NCBI GenBank assembly: GCA_029939575.1
Contig: JAOZSR010000004.1
Location: 1 to 64,000 of the forward strand
Direction: 5' to 3'
Origin: Fidelibacterota bacterium
GTDB lineage: Bacteria > Fidelibacterota > UBA2242 > JAOZSR01
Length of the DNA stretch: 64,000 nucleotides
Positions within the stretch are counted from its first letter, which is position 1, and every line of letters begins with the position of its first letter. The position numbers were made by a program, and so were the translations under genes. Of the stretch, positions 34,344-44,144 are shown piece after piece. The notes below the pieces were generated by a model. The model worked only from the letters and a program-made list of their open reading frames with translations, was not told the origin of the DNA and made no database searches.

Positions 34344-34373
34344 AATATAGTTTTCAATCATGTACAATGTCAA
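34344..34373 (-). promoter_or_regulatory. Candidate sigma70-like promoter of the motor-like operon
   Basis: Minus strand TTGACA-N18-TATATT, about 62 nt upstream of the lipoprotein start codon. Confidence 0.45.
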
Positions 34374-34568
34374 GAAAAAAATTTCATACTCTTCTCTGAA
34401 AAAAAATCCTGACAACCACCTTATATTTTTTTATTCTTTTTTATAAAATATTATCAATCTTACTTTGTTACTAGTAATATAATACAATATTTTATATATA
34501 ATTATCGTCATTACTATATTAACAAAAAAATATTAATTTATAATCATCAGTATAGTTTTAATATTATA

Positions 34569-35978
34569 TCAAATAACATTATTATTTTTTAAAATAGAAT
34601 TATCTTCAATTAAAAACGTTTCCCCTTTTGTATTTTCAATTTTCACTTTACCCTGAATTTTTACATTTTTACCGAATTTAACATCACCAATAACAACAAA
34701 ATCTTTACATTCTGATAAAGAAGGTATCCCATAAGGAAAACGTGCATTAAAATCCCTGATTAATGAAAAATAACCTTGATCAAGATCAATTCTGATTTTG
34801 TTATATTTGTTATTTGGATTCAATTCAAGTCTGAAATTTTTAGTAATATCATAATAATCTGAACGGATTTTTAGCAAATCATTTGTTTTTTTTACTGGTA
34901 AAAATCTTGATCTGGGTACTCGTATCGCTTCTGCTTTAGGAAATACCGAAATCGCCGCACCCATAGCAGTTTCTAATTGATATACAGGCTCGGATTTTTT
35001 ATCTCTAGGATCAACCGTTTTTTTATTACAAATAAGTGGTAAAGCAAGATTATTATTTCGTTCCTTAAGTAATTTTGACAAAGCATTTAAATTAATCCAT
35101 AAATTATTTGTATTAAAATATTTATACCGTTTGATATCCTGAAAGAACCGGCTGTCCTTTTCCGAACATTGGGCAAATTCCCGTAGAATCAATTGGTGAT
35201 TTTTTTGGCCTGCCAGATGTCCACCCTTTTTATCAGCTTCAGTTCTATTCGCTACCTCCATCATAAAGGGCAAATTTCTCTTTGAAAAATATCCAAGTAA
35301 TTTATAATCAATAGTAGCGCCTAAATTATCAGAATTTGATACAAATAAATATTCATAGCCATTCTCTATTAATTTGGATAACATGCCGCTGGTAACCAAG
35401 GATGAGTATATATCTCCATGCCCCGGTGGACACCATTCAAGTTCACGGTCAGTATGAAAAGTTACCGGAGATAAATCTTTTTGGACAATTTTAGGTACTT
35501 TATGTTGCAGAAAATCTATTGGAATTTGGTTAGACAACAACTCCGGAAACTTTGATACTATTTCCAAACAATCGGCTCGTGTTCTAAAACTATTCATCAA
35601 AACAAGAGGAATATTCGAATCAAGTGCCTGCCTGATAATTATTTCCAGAAAAGACATACCATTTTTTACCTCAAGTAGGGACTTTGCTCTGTCTAAACCC
35701 ATACTTGTGCCCAATCCACCATTTAATTTCAACATAACCATTTTTGAAATAGCCTGTTTGCCGAGATCAAAATAATTATTTGAAATATCTTCCAGGTCAG
35801 CAATCGATTCTATTGGTTCAATGGAATCCTCATGAATTATCCCTTTTGAAGAACCACCTTCAGCTAATAATTGGTAATAATGATAAAAACTGTTGATTAC
35901 TATTTCTGATAATCCTTCATTCTCCATTTTCTTTTTAAAAGGAGCAAACTTATTTTCTACACTATTAATTATTGACAT
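34569..35978 (-). CDS. UTP--glucose-1-phosphate uridylyltransferase (eukaryotic UGP-type)
   Basis: KMVMLKLNGGLGTSMGLDRAKSLLEVKNG, CPPGHGDIYSSL, FVSNSDNLGATID. Confidence 0.9.
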   Translation of the reverse strand: MSIINSVENKFAPFKKKMENEGLSEIVINSFYHYYQLLAEGGSSKGIIHEDSIEPIESIADLEDISNNYFDLGKQAISKMVMLKLNGGLGTSMGLDRAKSLLEVKNGMSFLEIIIRQALDSNIPLVLMNSFRTRADCLEIVSKFPELLSNQIPIDFLQHKVPKIVQKDLSPVTFHTDRELEWCPPGHGDIYSSLVTSGMLSKLIENGYEYLFVSNSDNLGATIDYKLLGYFSKRNLPFMMEVANRTEADKKGGHLAGQKNHQLILREFAQCSEKDSRFFQDIKRYKYFNTNNLWINLNALSKLLKERNNNLALPLICNKKTVDPRDKKSEPVYQLETAMGAAISVFPKAEAIRVPRSRFLPVKKTNDLLKIRSDYYDITKNFRLELNPNNKYNKIRIDLDQGYFSLIRDFNARFPYGIPSLSECKDFVVIGDVKFGKNVKIQGKVKIENTKGETFLIEDNSILKNNNVI

Positions 35979-36122
35979 AGAAGACCTCTTTCTCTTTGAA
36001 ATTATTCTGATAAAATAAAATTAAGGCTAAGTATTGGTATTGACAAGAAATAAACAGAAATAAATTTTCTAAAATAATTCTTTTATTAGGGAATATTTTA
36101 AATTAAATTTCTTACGGGTTAC

Positions 36123-36132
36123 TTGCGAGCAA
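36123..36132. promoter_or_regulatory. Candidate LexA operator (TTGC-GA-GCAA palindrome)
   Basis: Imperfect-spacer palindrome about 15 nt 5' of the lexA start codon; no consensus verified. Confidence 0.25.
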
Positions 36133-36146
36133 ACTGAGAGGATTTT

Positions 36147-36752
36147 ATGACTTCAAATTTATCACCTAAAAAAAAACGATTCTGCGATTTTATTATTAAT
36201 TTTAGTAAAAAAAACAAACGCTCCCCAATTTTTAAGGAAATAATGAATGGCCTTAATATTAATTCTTTAGGAACAATAAATTGGTATGTAAGAGAATTGG
36301 AAAAAGCAGGAGTTCTCAAAAGAACAAAAGGCTTTAATGGTAAAAGAGCACTATCAATTATTGAAGAAAATGATACAAATTCCTTACCATTATTAGGAAT
36401 CATTGCCGCCGGATATCCCCTGGAATCTGTAGAAAATCACGAAAAAATTGAGGTTCCACTCTCATATGCAAAACCAGGGAATTATGTTTTACGAGTCCGA
36501 GGTGATTCTATGATAGATGATAATATTCAAGATGGTGATTATATAATTGTTAATAAAAGATCTAACGCAAATCCGGGAGATACTGTTGTTGCAATTGTAA
36601 ATGAAGAGGCTACCCTAAAAAAATATTATCCAAAAAGTGATAAAATTGAACTTCACCCCAGAAATCCTGAATATGATATTATTAATGTCTATCCGGAAGA
36701 TAGATTTCAAATCAATGGTACAATATTATTTTCATTCAGGCATTATAAATAA
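36147..36752 (+). CDS. lexA: LexA-type SOS repressor (S24 autoprotease)
   Basis: IAAGYP cleavage site, RVRGDSMIDDNIQDGD (Ser), NEEATLKKYY (Lys). Confidence 0.88.
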   Translation: MTSNLSPKKKRFCDFIINFSKKNKRSPIFKEIMNGLNINSLGTINWYVRELEKAGVLKRTKGFNGKRALSIIEENDTNSLPLLGIIAAGYPLESVENHEKIEVPLSYAKPGNYVLRVRGDSMIDDNIQDGDYIIVNKRSNANPGDTVVAIVNEEATLKKYYPKSDKIELHPRNPEYDIINVYPEDRFQINGTILFSFRHYK

Positions 36753-37846
36753 TGGATCAAATAACCAGGAAAATAATTCATGTAGATATGGATGCATTTT
36801 ACGCATCAGTAGAGGAACGGGATTTTCCACAATACAGGGGAAAACCGCTTGCAGTTGGTTACCCCGGCAAAAGAAGTGTAGTATCTACAGCAAATTACGC
36901 AGCTCGCAAATACGGAGTACACTCAGCAATGCCATCAATCGTTGCATTAAAAAAATGTCCTTTCCTAAATTTCGCACCACCTCGTTTTGATGCTTACAAA
37001 GCAATATCTCACCAAATCCGGGATATTTTTTTTGAATATACAGATCAGGTAGAGCCACTTTCTCTTGACGAAGCGTTTCTGGATGTTACAACTAATAAAG
37101 AGAACAACCCTTCGGCTACGAATATTGCAAAAGAAATAAAAAATAAAATATATAAAACAACTGGTCTAACTGCTTCTGCAGGAATAGCTTCAAATAAATT
37201 CTTAGCCAAAATCGCTTCGGATATTCAAAAACCAGACGGGTTAACATTAATATTACCAGACATGGCACTGGACTTCCTAAAAAAATTGCCAATTGAAAAA
37301 TTTTTCGGAGTAGGAAAAGTTACAGCCCAAAAAATGAAATCCCTTGGAATTAACTATGGCAGTGATCTTTTTAATTATACTGAATTTGAATTAAACAAAC
37401 TCTTTGGCAAAACCGGGTCCTTTTATTACAATGTTGTAAGAGGAATTGATGACCGACCAGTTGTTACATCCCATATCCAGAAGTCAGTTGGAGCTGAAAA
37501 TACTTTTAAAAATGATATTATTGATATAGGTGAAATTGTAGAAAAACTCAAAATAATAATTCACAGAGTAACATCACAATTAAAAAAAAATAATATCTCA
37601 GGCAAAACAATAACTTTAAAAATCAAATATTACGATTTTGTGATTAGTACCAGAAGCAAAACTCTAAATATTTATACTCACGATTATGATAAAATTCTGC
37701 AAACCATCCTTGAATTGTTAAACTTTCCACAAAAACCTTTAAAGCCAATCAGACTTATAGGCGTGTCGCTATCTAACCTGGATAATCTTTGTGTAAATAA
37801 TATGGGAATTCAGCTTTGTTTCGATTTTTCTACCACAGATAACTAA
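36752..37846 (+). CDS. dinB: DNA polymerase IV (Y family)
   Basis: IIHVDMDAFYASVEERDFP, EPLSLDEAFLDVT; overlaps lexA stop (TAATG). Confidence 0.95.
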   Translation: MDQITRKIIHVDMDAFYASVEERDFPQYRGKPLAVGYPGKRSVVSTANYAARKYGVHSAMPSIVALKKCPFLNFAPPRFDAYKAISHQIRDIFFEYTDQVEPLSLDEAFLDVTTNKENNPSATNIAKEIKNKIYKTTGLTASAGIASNKFLAKIASDIQKPDGLTLILPDMALDFLKKLPIEKFFGVGKVTAQKMKSLGINYGSDLFNYTEFELNKLFGKTGSFYYNVVRGIDDRPVVTSHIQKSVGAENTFKNDIIDIGEIVEKLKIIIHRVTSQLKKNNISGKTITLKIKYYDFVISTRSKTLNIYTHDYDKILQTILELLNFPQKPLKPIRLIGVSLSNLDNLCVNNMGIQLCFDFSTTDN

Positions 37847-38005
37847 AACAAGCTGGAAAAACAGTTCAATTTTAGTAAATTACACCAATACTTTTTTACG
37901 ATGTATTAAATATCAAAAATTGAGTATTTAAAGTTTTATGGAAAATTAATTAGAAAAAAACAGATCCTCATTGACATATAATTAGTAGTAAATATTAGGG
38001 AAAAA

Positions 38006-38491
38006 ATGAAAAAAATTTCAATTTATACAGATGGTGCATGTTCCGGTAATCCTGGCCCCGGCGGCTATGGAGTTTTACTTGTTCACGGAAATAATATTAA
38101 AGAAATAAGCGGCGGTTTTAATAAAACAACTAATAACAGGATGGAACTACTGGCCTGTATAGTGGGGCTGGAAGCCTTGAAAGAAAAATGCAATGTAAAT
38201 ATGTATGTTGACTCGAAATACGTCGTTGATAGTATTAACAAAGGATGGGCAAAAAAATGGCGTAGAAATGGCTGGATGAGGAATAAAAAAGATAAGGCTG
38301 TTAATATTGATTTATGGAAACGTCTTTTAGATATAATTGAGGAGCATGAAGTGACTTTCAATTGGGTAAAAGGACATGCCGGACATGCAGAAAATGAGAG
38401 ATGTGATACACTTGCAACAACCGCAGCGGCTAAAGATAACTTACCGGATGATGAAAACTACCTTAATCCTCCTAAAAATTCGTTATTTTAA
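38006..38491 (+). CDS. rnhA: Ribonuclease HI
   Basis: IYTDGACSGNPGPGGYG, NNRMELLACI, WVKGHAGHAENERCD. Confidence 0.96.
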   Translation: MKKISIYTDGACSGNPGPGGYGVLLVHGNNIKEISGGFNKTTNNRMELLACIVGLEALKEKCNVNMYVDSKYVVDSINKGWAKKWRRNGWMRNKKDKAVNIDLWKRLLDIIEEHEVTFNWVKGHAGHAENERCDTLATTAAAKDNLPDDENYLNPPKNSLF

Positions 38492-38580
38492 TCGCCATGT
38501 ACCCTGCTAAACAAAGTTGGCCCCGGTAACCATAAACCATAAAAAATTATTATTACTCTGCTTTGTTGAAAATTTTAAAA

Positions 38581-38618
38581 AAATCCCGTTTCATCATAAA
38601 AGCGACAAAACGGGATTT
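38581..38618. terminator. Bidirectional terminator between rnhA and POT transporter
   Basis: AAATCCCGTTT ... AAACGGGATTT 11 bp inverted repeat between convergent genes. Confidence 0.7.
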
Positions 38619-38647
38619 AATTTTATTTTAATGATAGGTTATGATTC

Positions 38648-40300
38648 CTATTTCTTTTTATCAGGCGCAATAAATTTATTATATAAAGCCAGTCCCACAA
38701 TAGTAGCAACTCCGATTAATGCAAAAATTAGCCAAAGTGTTTTGGGCTGATTCAAATTATCAACAAAATGAACATAAAGTTTTGAACCAACAACTGCACC
38801 TACCGAAGATCCAATTACACCATAAAGAAAAATATATCCCATAAATGTCGCCAGACGTTCTTTTGGAGCAGTTTGTCCTACATAACTAATAAATTTTGGA
38901 TGTGCTGACATTTCACCAATTGAAAAAAGTACAATACCCAGCATAAAAATCCAGATACTTGGACTGATAGCCAATATCGCCATTCCAACTGTTGCTATTC
39001 CAATACCAATTATCATTGTTGGAAGTGCTCTTGTTTTTTTCACAATGCCAGAAACAAAAAGTTGTAAAAGTATAATTGTACCTGCATTTATAACTGTAAC
39101 ATGTTCAATATCAAAATGCCATTGATATGAAGAACCAAAGAATGCGAACACTTTATTTACAGCATTATCCAATTGGGCGGTATCAACATATTCGTTTACA
39201 TACCATAATACAGAATCAAACATCTGGAAATATAGAACCCAAAAGCCTGAATAAATTACAATTAATAGTAAAAAATGAAAGAAATCAACAAATTTCTTTT
39301 CGTCAGTTGTTTCAATTTTGAATAATGAAAACACAGTAAAATATATTACAGAACTTACAATTCTCGCAAAAACAGTAAGTCCGGGTAATAACCAAATAAC
39401 CAGAGCAGCAACAGCAAACAATCCAATTTGTACAGGTCTATTATTCATACTACTTCTGTTAACATACATTATTAAGTAACTTCCAAAGACCAGTAACATT
39501 ACAAATAAAATCAAGAAACTTCCTTTTGCTACAAATAAATAGATACCAAGAGCCAGGAAAATTGCAGAGATACTATAAATAAGACCAGCTGATTTGGCAA
39601 CTTTTTTGGCTTTAATAAACAGTAAAACTACCGGAGAGTAAATAATTTCAAAAGCATCTGCAAGGGTTTGCATCAAGTCTTTTTTAGGTTTGGAACTATC
39701 TTCATCATGTTTTGGGGGTTCCCTATAAATCAGGAAATTAGGAATTAACATTATACCTGTTCCAACAGCTGCTGCAATCATGATCATTCTCCATGACGGA
39801 TCCACACTTTTCAGAAAAGGAACCAGGAATAATGGGAATAAAAATGCACCTAAATTAATTGTCCAGTAAAAAATTCCAAAGCCAAGTGTTGAAGTTTCTT
39901 CATCTGTAACCCGGGCAATGGTACCGGAAATAATCGGTTTAAAAGTACCTGCACCTAAAGCCATTAAGCAAAGTGCTAAAAATAATGTAGAATAAGTTGA
40001 CATTTGGCTGGAAACAAAATACCCTATACTCAACAATGTAAAGGCAACTGTTAAAGTTTTTCTATATCCAAATCTATCTGCCAAAGCACCGGATATGATT
40101 GGTAAAAAATATAATATTGGTTGAATTGTGCCCTTTATCAAACCAACACTTTCTTTTGCAAAACCGAGCTTTTCTGTCATATAAACAGAAAGAATACTCA
40201 TAACTCCATAGTAAGATCCTCTCTCAAAAAATTCAAATATTACAGCCATCCAATAGGTGGGTGAAAATTGTTTGATTAATCCTTTTTTCTCTTCAGCCAT
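38648..40300 (-). CDS. POT-family (PTR2) peptide MFS transporter
   Basis: FFERGSYYGVMSILSVYMTEKLG, GALADRFGYRKTL, polytopic. Confidence 0.9.
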   Translation of the reverse strand: MAEEKKGLIKQFSPTYWMAVIFEFFERGSYYGVMSILSVYMTEKLGFAKESVGLIKGTIQPILYFLPIISGALADRFGYRKTLTVAFTLLSIGYFVSSQMSTYSTLFLALCLMALGAGTFKPIISGTIARVTDEETSTLGFGIFYWTINLGAFLFPLFLVPFLKSVDPSWRMIMIAAAVGTGIMLIPNFLIYREPPKHDEDSSKPKKDLMQTLADAFEIIYSPVVLLFIKAKKVAKSAGLIYSISAIFLALGIYLFVAKGSFLILFVMLLVFGSYLIMYVNRSSMNNRPVQIGLFAVAALVIWLLPGLTVFARIVSSVIYFTVFSLFKIETTDEKKFVDFFHFLLLIVIYSGFWVLYFQMFDSVLWYVNEYVDTAQLDNAVNKVFAFFGSSYQWHFDIEHVTVINAGTIILLQLFVSGIVKKTRALPTMIIGIGIATVGMAILAISPSIWIFMLGIVLFSIGEMSAHPKFISYVGQTAPKERLATFMGYIFLYGVIGSSVGAVVGSKLYVHFVDNLNQPKTLWLIFALIGVATIVGLALYNKFIAPDKKK

Positions 40301-40421
40301 TTTTTTCCCTTATTTTTAAATAAATATTATCTTGTTCATCTTAAATCTTTGTTTCAATAAATTTATAGCATATTCAATTTGAGAGTTAATATTTTTTCAC
40401 CTAATATCTATTAGTTAACAG

Positions 40422-40512
40422 CGGAGAGGAAGGGATTCGAACCCCCGATCCGACGCAAGTCAGATGCCGCATTTCGAGTGCGGTGCATTCAGCCAGGCTC
40501 TGCCACCTCTCC
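40422..40512 (-). tRNA. tRNA-Ser (anticodon CGA)
   Basis: Reverse complement GGAGAGGTGGCAGAGCCTGGC...CCGCACTCGAAATGCGG...GGGGGTTCGAATCCCCTTCCTCTCCG; 7 bp acceptor, long variable arm, TTCGAAT T-loop. Confidence 0.95.
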
Positions 40513-40736
40513 AATAAACATTGAAATGTAGGAATTTTTTCGTTTTTTACAAAGCACGAAATCTTTACACCAAAATATTATATCATTGATGAGCAATCTT
40601 CAAACCATTTTTGAACTTTTATTTTCATTTGCCGGAAACAGTCAGAAACCAGTATTTCATTTTTTTAAAAAAAGTAGTATGTTAACTGGAAAATAAAGTA
40701 ACAAAGTTAGGAACTATAAAAATTTGAGGAAAACAA

Positions 40737-41597
40737 TTGAATAGGGAAAAAACAGCATTAATACTCGAGGGTGGCGGATTAAGAGGAGTTTATACTTCAG
40801 GAGTTTTACAATATTTAATGGAAAAAAATATATATTTCCCATATGTGATTGGTGTTTCAATGGGAGCATGTAATGGGGCGAATTATATTTCCAGGCAGAC
40901 TGAAAGAAATAAAATCGTTAATATTTCTTTTGTTAATGATTCCAGATATTTGAGTTATATACGCCTATTTCTAAAAGGCGAATTGTTTGGAATGGATTTT
41001 ATTTTTGATACAATACCAAACAAACTGGTGTCTTTTGATTATAAAACTTTTAAACAGAATCAGCAAAAATTTATAATAGTTGCAACTGATTGCATTTCCG
41101 GTGAGCCAATATATTTTGATAAAGCAGAAATTGGAGATGATTTTATGAAATTATTAAAAGCCTCATCTAGTTTGCCTTTTATCGCGAAACCAGTTAAATA
41201 TAATGGTAAAATTTTAATGGACGGAGGCCTTTCAGACTCTGTGCCAATTCATAAAAGTTTAAAAGATGGCAATAAAAAAAATGTCTTAATATTAACTCAA
41301 CCCAAAGGATATAGAAAAAAACAATCCAATTCATCAATATATGCAAAATTAAGATATCCGAAATTCAAAGGACTTATAAAAGCCCTCCAGACCAGAAGTC
41401 AAAGATACAATGAGACATTGGATTATATTGACGAACTGGAAAAAGAAGGAAAAGTTTTCATCATTCGTCCGGAATATTCCCTTAACCTTGGACGAGCAGA
41501 ACGGAACAAACCTAACCTTTACGCAGCCTTTGATAAAGGTTATAAAGATATAGAGAGATGTTTTAAGGATTTATCTGATTATTTAATAGTAACATAA
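40737..41597 (+). CDS. Patatin-like phospholipase (YjjU-like)
   Basis: ALILEGGGLRGVYTSGVLQ, GVSMGA, DGGLSDSVP; TTG start preceded by GAGGA. Confidence 0.88.
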   Translation: MNREKTALILEGGGLRGVYTSGVLQYLMEKNIYFPYVIGVSMGACNGANYISRQTERNKIVNISFVNDSRYLSYIRLFLKGELFGMDFIFDTIPNKLVSFDYKTFKQNQQKFIIVATDCISGEPIYFDKAEIGDDFMKLLKASSSLPFIAKPVKYNGKILMDGGLSDSVPIHKSLKDGNKKNVLILTQPKGYRKKQSNSSIYAKLRYPKFKGLIKALQTRSQRYNETLDYIDELEKEGKVFIIRPEYSLNLGRAERNKPNLYAAFDKGYKDIERCFKDLSDYLIVT

Positions 41598-41722
41598 TCG
41601 AAAATTGTTAATCCTAAAATAATATTAAAAACTTGTTTCTTTATAAATAATTTATTCCTAAACTACCTTTTCGATTTTTACATTGCTATTAAAATTACCT
41701 TAATAAAGGAGGATTTCTTATT

Positions 41723-44041
41723 ATGGGTTTTGACAAAATTGAAAAACAGTTCATGTTAGAATCAGGAACAAGTATTCACAAAGCAAATATTCCTTATGTC
41801 ATCGTCGACAACTTTCCACAATTAGGTTTATTAACTTCATTAAAATTTTTAAAATGGGTTTCAGAAAACCCTGAAGGTGTTATAAGTCTTCCAACAGGGA
41901 AAACACCGGAGTTTTTTATCAAATGGACACACCATATTTTGAATAATTGGGATTCAAAGAAAGTCTCTTCAATTTTCGAAAAATATGATGTAAACCTGCG
42001 AAAGAAACCCTCTCTGCGAGGGTTACATTTTGTCCAGATAGATGAATTTTATCCAATCGACTCCAGGCAAAAAAATAGTTTTTATGATTATGTTCAAAAT
42101 TTTTATATAAAAGGTTTTGATCTTGATCCGGCACGGGGATTATTCATCAACAGTAACGAAATTGAACTATATCAAAAAAAGCCCGCCAGAGAAATTTTCC
42201 CTGATCATAAAGTAGATCTTTCCCTGAGATTCAAAGAATGCAAAACAAGAAAAGAAAAGGCCCAGCAGGAATCAATATTTATGATTGATAACTGGTGTGG
42301 TCAATTTGAAGAAAAAATTCGGAAACTTGGTGGTATAGGATTTTTCCTCGGGGGCATCGGCCCAGACGGACATATTGCATTTAATGTCAGAGGCTCGGAT
42401 TTTAATTCCACAACCAGGCTGACTGAAACAAACTTTGAAACCCAGGCCGCTGCTGCAACTGATCTGGGAGGAATTGAAATCTCTCGCAACCGGTTGGTTA
42501 TTACAATTGGATTAGCGACTATTACCTATAACCCGGAAGTCCTGGCTATTATCATAGCAGCCGGAGAAGCTAAAGCATCCATAGTCAAGGCATCAATAGA
42601 AAACGAACCGGTGAATCTATATCCCGCTTCATGCTTGCAAAAAATTCCTAACAGTAGATTTTACCTGACTTCAGGGGCTGCTACTCAACTAACAGACTAC
42701 AAAAGCAATTGGTTATCAAAAGATAAATGGACTCCGGAAAAAACCAAATATGCCATAATAGAATTGTGTAAAAAATCAGATACTTTCGGAGACAAATTAA
42801 CTTTAGAGCAGATGAAAAATGATCCTTTTTGCAGCCAGATTCCAGGATTAAACAAAAATACAGCCAAAGATGTTATTCAGGATATTACAAAAAAGATAAC
42901 CTCAAAAGTCAATCCGATTGACGATCAGGTATTTTTGCATACCGGACCTCATCATGATGATATTATGCTGGGTTACCTACCTTACATTATTGAATTAACA
43001 AAAACACCCCGCCATAAACATCACTTTTCTGTTTTAACCTCAGGATTTACATCAGTAACTAATCAATTCCTAAAAACAATCCTGGAAAAAACCAAATACT
43101 TTATAAATAATGGGCAGATCCAGATGATAAAATACCCTGACTTTTTTAATCTGGGATATAGATTCAAATGGGATAAAGACATTTATCATTATCTGGTCAA
43201 AGTAGCTGCCAATGATGAACTTGGACAGGAACGTGGAGTAAGCCATCGTATAGTCAGAGCTCTTGTAGATATTTATTCCATTAACGATGAAAAGCAATTA
43301 CTTGCTACAATAAATGAAATACTGGCTACAATTATTAGTAGCTATGATGGCGAAAAGAATCCTCCGAAAATCCAAAAACTAAAAGGTATGATCCGGGAAT
43401 TTGAAGAGGAACTTGTCTGGGCTCATTTTGGTGTACAGGTTAAAAATGTCTCACATTTGAGACTTGGCTTTTATACCGGTGACATTTTTACAGAACAACC
43501 TGATCGCTCAAGAGATGTTAAGCCGATTTTGGAATTAATGAAACAAGTGAATCCCGGTGTTATTACCCTGGCTCTTGATCCTGAAGGCAGTGGACCTGAT
43601 ACTCACTATAAAGTATTGCAGGCAATTGCCGAAGCCCTGAGACTATGGAAAAAAGAAAAAGATATTTCAAATATCAAAATTTGGGGATACAGAAATGTGT
43701 GGTACCGTTTTCATCCATCTGAAGCTGATATTATTGTGCCGGTTTCATTAAATGGAATGGCTATCCTCAGAGAATCCTTTTTAAAATGTTATTTAAGCCA
43801 AAAATCCGCTTCTTTCCCCAGTTATGAATTGGACGGAACTTTTAATGACCTGTCTCAAAAAATCTGGTGCAATCAATTACATGACCTTCAATTATTATTA
43901 GGTAAAAACTATTTTTATGAGAATGATCATCCTCAAATACGCGCTGCTCACGGAATTGTTCTCATGCGAGAATTAAGCGTAGATGAATTCCTGAAACAAG
44001 CCAGGAGACTAGAAAAATCAACAGAAGGAGCAGAAATATAA
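41723..44041 (+). CDS. NagB-like sugar-phosphate deaminase/isomerase domain fused to PIG-L/LmbE-like deacetylase domain
   Basis: N-terminal LPTGKTPE, GGIGPDGHIAFN; C-terminal HTGPHHDDIMLGYLP PIG-L motif. Confidence 0.85.
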   Translation: MGFDKIEKQFMLESGTSIHKANIPYVIVDNFPQLGLLTSLKFLKWVSENPEGVISLPTGKTPEFFIKWTHHILNNWDSKKVSSIFEKYDVNLRKKPSLRGLHFVQIDEFYPIDSRQKNSFYDYVQNFYIKGFDLDPARGLFINSNEIELYQKKPAREIFPDHKVDLSLRFKECKTRKEKAQQESIFMIDNWCGQFEEKIRKLGGIGFFLGGIGPDGHIAFNVRGSDFNSTTRLTETNFETQAAAATDLGGIEISRNRLVITIGLATITYNPEVLAIIIAAGEAKASIVKASIENEPVNLYPASCLQKIPNSRFYLTSGAATQLTDYKSNWLSKDKWTPEKTKYAIIELCKKSDTFGDKLTLEQMKNDPFCSQIPGLNKNTAKDVIQDITKKITSKVNPIDDQVFLHTGPHHDDIMLGYLPYIIELTKTPRHKHHFSVLTSGFTSVTNQFLKTILEKTKYFINNGQIQMIKYPDFFNLGYRFKWDKDIYHYLVKVAANDELGQERGVSHRIVRALVDIYSINDEKQLLATINEILATIISSYDGEKNPPKIQKLKGMIREFEEELVWAHFGVQVKNVSHLRLGFYTGDIFTEQPDRSRDVKPILELMKQVNPGVITLALDPEGSGPDTHYKVLQAIAEALRLWKKEKDISNIKIWGYRNVWYRFHPSEADIIVPVSLNGMAILRESFLKCYLSQKSASFPSYELDGTFNDLSQKIWCNQLHDLQLLLGKNYFYENDHPQIRAAHGIVLMRELSVDEFLKQARRLEKSTEGAEI

Positions 44042-44091
44042 CCTGATATGTATATTGTCTTACAGATCAGATAAATTTTTTGGAAATTTAA

Positions 44092-44129
44092 AAAAAAAGC
44101 CGTTACAAAATATGTAACGGCTTTTTTTT
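44092..44129. terminator. Bidirectional intrinsic terminator
   Basis: AAAAAAAGCCGTTACA-aaata-TGTAACGGCTTTTTTT. Confidence 0.88.
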
Positions 44130-44144
44130 ACTTTGTTATTATAC

